Part shown: positions 7,235-10,835 of the stretch, piece after piece
How positions within the stretch are numbered: the first letter of the stretch is position 1
How the letters are laid out: each line of letters begins with the position of its first letter
From: Nitrospinota bacterium
GTDB taxonomy: Bacteria; Nitrospinota_A; UBA7883; JADGGD01
NCBI GenBank assembly: GCA_015229165.1
Contig: JADGCD010000059.1
Location: 1-10,835 of the forward strand
Direction: 5' to 3'
DNA: 10,835 nt
Translations under genes and position numbers: made by a program
Notes under the pieces: model-generated
Seen by the model: the letters and a program-made list of their open reading frames with translations, nothing else
Told to the model about the DNA's origin: nothing
Databases searched by the model: none

Positions 7235-7281
7235 TGTATCGTGACGGTAATCACCTGACAGGTGATTACCGTCACGATACA
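7235..7281. repeat. near-perfect 47-nt palindrome between convergent genes
   Basis: The 23-nt arms 7235-7257 and 7259-7281 are exact inverted copies around a single A (7258); the centre reads CACCTGACAGGTG. TGTTTT follows on the plus strand, so it could terminate transcription of the TPR-cyclase pair. The minus side is followed by A residues and would not favour termination there. A symmetric protein-binding site or a cruciform is equally possible. Confidence 0.75.
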
Positions 7282-7297
7282 TGTTTTAACATTCCCT

Positions 7298-7711
7298 CTA
7301 CCCCCTCCCCACCCCCATCCTCTCGAACCACGCCTGTAGCCCTGCCAGCGCTTCCGGCAGGCGGACGGTGAGGGGGCATTCTTTCGCCACCTCTTTGATC
7401 AGGTCGCGGACCAGCATGCCGCCGACGCCGAAGCCTTGTAGCGGGGGTAGCACGCCGAGACGGGTGAGGGTGAAGCCCGCCTCCCTTTCTTCAACGGCGC
7501 AGACGGCGACGAGGTCGCCGGTCATCTCCGACCCGAAGTAGCGGGCGCCCCGCTCCATCTCGGCGGCCACCTCTTCCGCTGTCACCATCAATTGCGCGGC
7601 CACTTCCTCTTCATACACCTGGGCCGCGTCGGCAAGGATCGAAACAATGGTCGGGATGTCGCTCTTCCCCAACTCCCGAAACACGTCCCAACAGGCGCAT
7701 TGTAGAACCAT
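7298..7711 (-). CDS. GNAT-family N-acetyltransferase-like protein, 137 aa
   Basis: The fold is suggested by a central beta-strand, LTRLGVLPP (82-90), followed by the acetyl-CoA pyrophosphate loop QGFGVGG (92-98) and an amphipathic helix, and by the closing WFERMGV (128-134), as in many GNAT proteins. The region before it (YFGSEMTGDLVAVCAVEE) fits strands beta2-beta3. The substrate cannot be predicted. The GNAT-like part starts near residue 10 (VFRELGKSDIP); the first nine residues, MVLQCACWD, are Cys-rich, look foreign to the fold, and are repeated at 7823-7857. The start ATG (7709-7711) has GGAG 7 nt upstream. At 137 residues the protein is slightly short for the family. It lies 145 bp downstream of uvrC on the same strand and may be co-transcribed. 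Confidence 0.65.
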   Translation of the reverse strand: MVLQCACWDVFRELGKSDIPTIVSILADAAQVYEEEVAAQLMVTAEEVAAEMERGARYFGSEMTGDLVAVCAVEEREAGFTLTRLGVLPPLQGFGVGGMLVRDLIKEVAKECPLTVRLPEALAGLQAWFERMGVGRG

Positions 7712-7722
7712 CGTTCTTCTCC
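7687..7722 (-). repeat. direct repeat copy A (start region of the acetyltransferase gene)
   Basis: This 36-nt stretch covers the ribosome binding site, start codon and first eight codons of the acetyltransferase gene. It matches 7823-7857 with a few substitutions and one length difference, 136 bp away. On the minus strand both encode a start followed by VLQCACW. Confidence 0.8.
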
Positions 7723-7738
7723 TTTACCCATACAACCG

Positions 7739-7766
7739 AATCGACCGTAGCGAAGATAGGTCGATT
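7739..7766. repeat. inverted repeat AATCGACC/GGTCGATT
   Basis: Eight-base perfect arms (7739-7746 and 7759-7766) enclose 12 nt within the spacer between the two direct repeats. No T-run follows on either strand, so this is more likely part of a repetitive element or a protein site than a terminator. Confidence 0.5.
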
Positions 7767-7775
7767 GCGCAAGGC

Positions 7776-7813
7776 AGGGGGGCTCGCCCCTCGCGTCAGC
7801 GGCGAGAAGCCGC
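7776..7813. repeat. paired GC-rich hairpins, REP-like
   Basis: Two neighbouring stems lie here: GGGGC-TC-GCCCC (7779-7790, realistically a four-base-pair stem with a CTCG loop) and GCGGC-GAGAA-GCCGC (7799-7813). Two close GC-rich hairpins in an intergenic spacer resemble repetitive extragenic palindromes. Whether it repeats in the genome cannot be seen here. Confidence 0.45.
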
Positions 7814-7822
7814 ATGCGCGGC

Positions 7823-7857
7823 CCCAACAAGCGCATTGCAATACCATCGTTCGCTCC
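7823..7857 (-). repeat. direct repeat copy B (duplicated gene start just after uvrC)
   Basis: This copy starts inside the uvrC stop codon (TAGGAG supplies both stop and ribosome binding site) and gives ATG at 7845-7847 followed by VLQCACW, as at the acetyltransferase start. The frame then runs 78 codons through the hairpin spacer to 7611 without resembling any protein, so I read it as a decayed or displaced gene start. Confidence 0.7.
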
Positions 7858-9677
7858 TATAACTGCGCGTGAATCTTCTCCGCCACCGCCACGCTCACCT
7901 TCAACGCTTTGGCGATATCCTCCGCGCTTGCTGCCCGTATCCCTTTCACCGAACCGAACGTCTTCAGCAGCACCGCTTTACGTTTGCCGCCGATCCCTTC
8001 CACCTCGTCCAACGCCGACCGGGTCATCTGCCCGTCGCGCAAGGTCGTGTGATAGGCCACGGCGAACCGATGCGCCTCGTCCCGCACCCGCTGCAACAGA
8101 TGCCTCCCTGCCGACGACGGCGGGAACGGCGCCACCTCTCCGCCGGGGCGCAGGAAAAGATCGGTCTCCGGGTTCTCCCGGTCTTCCCCTTTGGCGACGC
8201 CGAGGATCGGGGGCGGCTCGATGCCGATCCTCTCGAACGTCGCCACCACCGACGACAGTTGCCCCTTCCCCCCGTCGATCAGCAACAGGTCGGGGAACTC
8301 GGCCCCCTCCCGCGCCATCCGGCTAAAGCGTCGCTCGATCACCTCCGCCAGCGAGGCGAAATCGTCATTCCCCCCCACCGACTTGATCTTGTACTTCCGG
8401 TACTCCTTCTTGTTCGGCGCCCCGTCGGTGAAGACCACCACCGACCCAACCCCCATCAGCCCGGAGGTATGGGAGATGTCGTACCCCTCGATGACTTTCG
8501 GCGCGTCCTCCAGCCCGGCCAGCGCCGCGATCTCCGCCAACCCTGTCGCCAGCCCCTCTTCGGAGTTCACCAGAATCGCCAGTTTCAGCGCGGCGTTCTT
8601 CTCGGCCATCTCGACCAACTTCGCCTTGCGCCCCCGTTGGGGGACGACGATGTTCACCTTCCGCCCCTTCGCCGCCGAGAGTCGCTCTTCCAGGCTCTCC
8701 ACCCCGTCGGGCACTTCGGCCACCAGCACCTCGCGGGGTATCTCCATGCCGCCGGTATAGAACTGCCGGATGAAGGCGGCCAGCGCCTCGGGGCGGTCGA
8801 GCCTATCGAGCCGGTCGAAGACGAAGTGCCGCTCCCCCCGAAACTTGCCGTTGCGGACCTGATAGATCTTGATGATCCCTTTCCCCCCCTGCTCGCAGGC
8901 GGCGATGACGTCTTCGTCCGCATCGGCGGTGGCGGTCACCGACTGCCGCCCGTTCAGGCGGCGGACTCCTTCGATCTGGTCGCGGTACCGGGCGGCCACT
9001 TCGAACCGTTCGTCGTGGGCCGCCTCCCACATCCCCTTCTCCATCAGGGCCAGCAACTCTTCGTTCTTCCCCTTCAAGAAGAGCTTCACCTGCTCCACCA
9101 CCGCCGCGTTTTCCTCCGGCGTCGTCTCCCCGGCGCAGGGGGCCAGGCACCGGCGCATCTGGTAGTTCAGGCAGGGGCGACGGGTCGGCGCCTTGTCCAG
9201 GTTGTCCTTGCTCTGGCGCAGGGGGAAAAGGCGGTGGATCAGCCGCAGAGTGGTCCGGACGGAGGCGGCGGAGACGTAGGGGCCGAAGTAGGCGGCGCCG
9301 TCCTTCTCCACCTTTCGCACCAGCAGCAACCGGGGGTAGCGCTCGGCGGTCAGTTTCAGGTAGGGGTAGCTCTTGTCGTCTTTGAGCAGCACGTTGTAGA
9401 ACGGCTGGCTCTCTTTGATCATGTTGTCTTCGAGAACCAACGCCTCCATCTCGGAGGCGGTGACGACGAGGTCGATGTCGGCCACCCGTCCGACCATCAG
9501 GGCGATCCGGCTGGAGTGGGCCGCGCCCGTCTGAAAATAACTTCGCACCCGCTGGCGCAGGCTCTTGGCCTTGCCGATGTAGAGGATCGTCCCGTTGGCG
9601 TCTTTCATCCGGTAGACCCCCGGCTCGGGCGGTAGGGCGCCCAGGATGTCGCGCAGATGGTCGAAGCGGTCGTTCAT
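7857..9677 (-). CDS. uvrC: UvrABC excinuclease subunit C
   Basis: UvrC makes both incisions beside bulky lesions in nucleotide excision repair, after loading by UvrA and UvrB. At 606 aa it has the usual full length. In order: the GIY-YIG nuclease domain (residues 16-95; PGVYRM, LYIGKA, conserved Glu in SEMEALVLE); a cysteine segment at 156-181; the UVR domain that binds UvrB (about 200-240); the RNase H-like nuclease (about 395-545) with Asp400 in EGYDISH, Asp468 in LLIDGGKGQL and His536 in DEAHRFA; and a C-terminal helix-hairpin-helix pair (556-606; EVEGIGGKRK). Cys169, Cys177 and Cys181 are kept, but the first cysteine of the E. coli [4Fe-4S] set is Ser156. The ATG at 9675-9677 suits the family N-terminus, and a consensus -10 box sits 6 bp before it. 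The stop overlaps a ribosome binding site for a small downstream frame. Confidence 0.97.
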   Translation of the reverse strand: MNDRFDHLRDILGALPPEPGVYRMKDANGTILYIGKAKSLRQRVRSYFQTGAAHSSRIALMVGRVADIDLVVTASEMEALVLEDNMIKESQPFYNVLLKDDKSYPYLKLTAERYPRLLLVRKVEKDGAAYFGPYVSAASVRTTLRLIHRLFPLRQSKDNLDKAPTRRPCLNYQMRRCLAPCAGETTPEENAAVVEQVKLFLKGKNEELLALMEKGMWEAAHDERFEVAARYRDQIEGVRRLNGRQSVTATADADEDVIAACEQGGKGIIKIYQVRNGKFRGERHFVFDRLDRLDRPEALAAFIRQFYTGGMEIPREVLVAEVPDGVESLEERLSAAKGRKVNIVVPQRGRKAKLVEMAEKNAALKLAILVNSEEGLATGLAEIAALAGLEDAPKVIEGYDISHTSGLMGVGSVVVFTDGAPNKKEYRKYKIKSVGGNDDFASLAEVIERRFSRMAREGAEFPDLLLIDGGKGQLSSVVATFERIGIEPPPILGVAKGEDRENPETDLFLRPGGEVAPFPPSSAGRHLLQRVRDEAHRFAVAYHTTLRDGQMTRSALDEVEGIGGKRKAVLLKTFGSVKGIRAASAEDIAKALKVSVAVAEKIHAQL

Positions 9678-9683
9678 CGCTCA

Positions 9684-9689
9684 ATTATA
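9684..9689 (-). promoter_or_regulatory. consensus -10 box for uvrC, likely leaderless mRNA
   Basis: The minus strand reads TATAAT TGAGCG ATG. With normal -10 geometry, transcription would begin at the A of the uvrC start codon, giving a leaderless message. No strong -35 hexamer is seen at 17 bp (AAATTG). The lack of a good Shine-Dalgarno before uvrC fits this reading. Confidence 0.55.
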
Positions 9690-9823
9690 GATGAACCGGC
9701 GTCCCCCAATTTGGTAGAGGGTCCGCGCAAAATCGTAGGGATTCGTGAGACATGCAAGAAGCGGCTTTACCTCAAACATCACAACATATTGTTTTATTGC
9801 ACTAACACTCTCCTTACTCAAAC

Positions 9824-9837
9824 GGCACAAGGGTTGC
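9824..9837 (+). promoter_or_regulatory. sigma-54 (RpoN) -24/-12 promoter
   Basis: CGGCAC-AAGGG-TTGCT has the invariant GG (9824-9825) and GC (9836-9837) exactly 10 bp apart and matches the TGGCAC-N5-TTGCW consensus except for the first T. The predicted start is near 9849, giving a leader of about 21 nt with GGAGGG before the ATG at 9870. The AT-rich stretch upstream (9766-9815) could hold an activator or IHF site; AACA-TAT-TGTT (9783-9793) is a small inverted repeat there. Confidence 0.6.
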
Positions 9838-9869
9838 TTTTGGTATGAAGCGTAACGCTGGAGGGTCGC

Positions 9870-10316
9870 ATGGACGCTGTCAACTTGCCGGTCACGGCGG
9901 TCATCACGCTGATGATCGGTTGCACGATCCTCGCGGTAGCTTTTGTCGATGGCTCGCCCCTGTCGGCCAGTCCCGCTCCCCGCATGGAACGGGAGGCGGC
10001 GATGTCGACGGTGGGGGAACGGATGATCTCCCGCGCGGTGGCGGGAGCCCAGAGGGCGGATGTGGCCCTGCTGGTAAAGGAGGCCCGGGCGACCTACGGG
10101 GCGGAGGGGCTGCCGCTGCTGCAGGAGGGGGCGGACCGGCTTCTGACCCGCAGTGACGACGCACAGACACGGGGGATGGTCCGAACGCTCCGGATGGAAC
10201 TGGACCAGATCGCCCGGAGCGAAAAGGCGGCGGCTATCGTCGCCATGGATGAGCAGAGCGCCGCGCCGCTGTCGAGTGGCGCCGAACCGAATACGGACGA
10301 ACCGACTCTTCACTGA
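9870..10316 (+). CDS. membrane-anchored protein of unknown function, 148 aa
   Basis: I do not recognise this family. Residues 8-26 (VTAVITLMIGCTILAVAFV) form one hydrophobic helix, either a signal anchor or an uncleaved signal. No Lys or Arg precedes it, Asp2 does, and Arg38 and Arg41 follow, so the positive-inside rule would put the C-terminal part in the cytoplasm; this is tentative. Cys18 does not sit in a good lipobox. Residues 40-128 are Ala-rich, charged and probably helical (VALLVKEARATYG, LQEGADRLL, RTLRMELDQIA), and the tail is Ser/Glu/Pro-rich. The ATG has an excellent GGAGGG 4 nt upstream. Expression probably depends on sigma-54. It is divergent from uvrC, and a strong terminator lies about 200 bp downstream. 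Confidence 0.75.
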   Translation: MDAVNLPVTAVITLMIGCTILAVAFVDGSPLSASPAPRMEREAAMSTVGERMISRAVAGAQRADVALLVKEARATYGAEGLPLLQEGADRLLTRSDDAQTRGMVRTLRMELDQIARSEKAAAIVAMDEQSAAPLSSGAEPNTDEPTLH

Positions 10317-10380
10317 CCTTGCTACGGGAGGATGAGCTACCGGAGGCGAACAACGATCGGTCGACTGGATAGGACCGAAA

Positions 10381-10408
10381 CGGAAGGGGCGCCCCCGCGC
10401 CTCTTCCG
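10381..10408. repeat. 12-bp stem hairpin
   Basis: CGGAAGGGGCGC (10381-10392) pairs with GCGCCTCTTCCG (10397-10408) around a CCCC loop, with one G-T wobble. No T-run follows, so it is a stable structure rather than a complete terminator. Confidence 0.6.
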
Positions 10409-10421
10409 GCCTCCCTGCCTT

Positions 10422-10454
10422 GTCCGCCAGCGGTCCACTCCCCCGCTGGCGGAC
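10422..10454. repeat. 12-bp perfect inverted repeat
   Basis: GTCCGCCAGCGG (10422-10433) and CCGCTGGCGGAC (10443-10454) are exact inverted copies around a 9-nt loop. Neither strand has a downstream T-run. It lies 14 bp from the preceding hairpin. Confidence 0.65.
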
Positions 10455-10515
10455 CGAAATACGACGATGAAGTGGTGGTAACTTCTCGGTACAGTTGTCT
10501 TGCTCCGGCCTGACG

Positions 10516-10551
10516 GACAAAAACCCGGTCTCCCCAGACCGGGTTTTTGTC
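10516..10551. terminator. strong bidirectional intrinsic terminator
   Basis: GACAAAAACCCGGTCT (10516-10531) and AGACCGGGTTTTTGTC (10536-10551) are perfect inverted copies around CCCC. The GC-rich core CCCGGTCT/AGACCGGG is flanked by A5 and T5, so each strand reads stem then T-run. It would stop transcripts from the 148-aa gene on the plus strand and from any gene arriving from the right on the minus strand. Confidence 0.85.
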
Positions 10552-10564
10552 TTCCTCACGTTTC

Positions 10565-10613
10565 GACAAAGACCCGGCGTCTTCGCCGCCTCACCCATGA
10601 CCGGTTTTTTGTC
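10565..10613 (+). terminator. degenerate second terminator copy
   Basis: GACAAAGACCCGG (10565-10577) pairs imperfectly with GACCGGTTTTTTGTC (10599-10613) across a longer loop that holds its own GGCG-TCTT-CGCC stem. The right arm and the following CTTCC repeat the end of the strong terminator just upstream, so this looks like a decayed duplicate and a back-up stop on the plus strand. Confidence 0.45.
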
Positions 10614-10770
10614 TTCCCTACTCCTTCTCATGGGCGCGTTCATCGCCCGCGCAATACCCGACAGGTATCACAGGCGTGGAAAACTATCTGCGTTGGCTCC
10701 GGGGTGTCGAAACCAGTCTCGAAATCCTCACGTATTCCCACATACGTTCCGGTTTCTCGCCTGCTTTCTC
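10614..10770. other. non-coding stretch
   Basis: I see no gene here. It holds a perfect inverted repeat ACGTAT-TCCCAC-ATACGT (10730-10747) and a loose ATACC-CGACA-GGTAT stem (about 10662-10676). Confidence 0.35.
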
Positions 10771-10835
10771 CTACCGGAGCCTTCCTCGATAACGTTTTTC
10801 CACGGCCTGATAGACGTCCATGCGCTGACGGGTAA
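10771..10835 (-). CDS. possible C-terminal end of a gene entering from the right
   Basis: The minus strand ends a frame with TRQRMDVYQAVEKRYRGRLR and then TAG at 10773-10771. The residue mix and codon use look protein-like, and the terminators lie suitably downstream, but 20 codons are too few for an identity or even firm coding status. An ATG inside it (the Met of RMDVY) could also begin a short frame. Confidence 0.25.
   Translation of the reverse strand, partial: TRQRMDVYQAVEKRYRGRLR

Larger units (their letters stand above)
10317..10515. other. hairpin-rich non-coding stretch
   Basis: After the 148-aa gene this stretch holds two strong hairpins (listed separately) and a weaker GGTC/GACC stem around 10360-10377. 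A 45-codon Arg-rich frame (10333-10470) has GGGAGG directly against its ATG with no spacer, and I do not call it a gene. Confidence 0.4.

Noticed and set aside
7611..7847. 78-codon minus-strand frame starting MVLQCACWGRACG after uvrC
   Set aside because: It has a good start signal, but beyond the duplicated leader it only reads through hairpins and then overlaps the acetyltransferase gene out of frame. Reported as a repeat instead.
7869..9635. 588-codon open frame on the plus strand opposite uvrC
   Set aside because: It is antisense to a full-length, motif-complete UvrC and has a composition typical of GC-rich shadow frames.
10333..10470. 45-codon plus-strand frame MSYRRRTTIG... after the 148-aa gene
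   Set aside because: GGGAGG abuts the ATG with no spacer, and the frame consists largely of the two hairpins; an Arg/Pro-rich product is expected by chance.
9681..10643. 320-codon minus-strand frame upstream of uvrC
   Set aside because: Very Arg/Pro-rich, no ribosome binding site, crosses the strong terminator, and opposes the well-supported 148-aa gene.
10500..10835. 111-codon plus-strand frame at the right edge
   Set aside because: It runs through both terminators, has no ribosome binding site, and its composition does not look like protein.

Overview
The window is GC-rich bacterial DNA with tightly packed genes, Shine-Dalgarno-led starts, a sigma-54-type promoter and a full-length UvrC. 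It fits a high-GC Gram-negative bacterium (proteobacterial or Nitrospirota-like), but nothing here fixes the taxon. No rRNA, tRNA, CRISPR array or recognisable transposase was found.

Left part (1-2966, all minus strand). In transcription order: a SprT-like zinc metalloprotease; endonuclease III (nth), whose GTG start overlaps the protease stop by 4 bp; a forkhead-associated (FHA) protein with a C-terminal membrane anchor; a second, soluble FHA protein; then, after a 139-bp gap with a possible promoter, the first 42 residues of a J-domain (DnaJ-type) chaperone that runs off the left edge. This looks like one operon, possibly with an internal promoter, joining DNA maintenance to phosphothreonine-reading proteins.

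Centre (3064-7086, plus strand). Two tandem paralogues 9 bp apart are each built the same way: twelve tetratricopeptide repeats, a linker, then a C-terminal class III nucleotidyl cyclase-like domain. Six aligned active-site positions have identical residue numbers in both (474, 514, 518, 572, 579, 583). The first protein keeps the metal aspartates and the purine-selecting Lys/Asp pair but has Thr for the transition-state Asn. The second has lost more. The pair is transcribed divergently from the repair/FHA operon and is the most unusual content here.

Right part. A convergent intergenic region (7087-7297) holds mutually exclusive hairpins and a near-perfect 47-nt palindrome. On the minus strand, uvrC (7857-9677) is followed by a small GNAT-like acetyltransferase gene (7298-7711). 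The spacer between them carries a second copy of the acetyltransferase gene's start. uvrC appears to be transcribed from a consensus TATAAT placed so that the mRNA would begin at its ATG. Divergently, a 148-aa membrane-anchored protein of unknown function (9870-10316) lies behind a good sigma-54 -24/-12 motif. The last 500 bp hold a row of hairpins, a strong bidirectional terminator with a degenerate second copy, and possibly the last 20 codons of a minus-strand gene.
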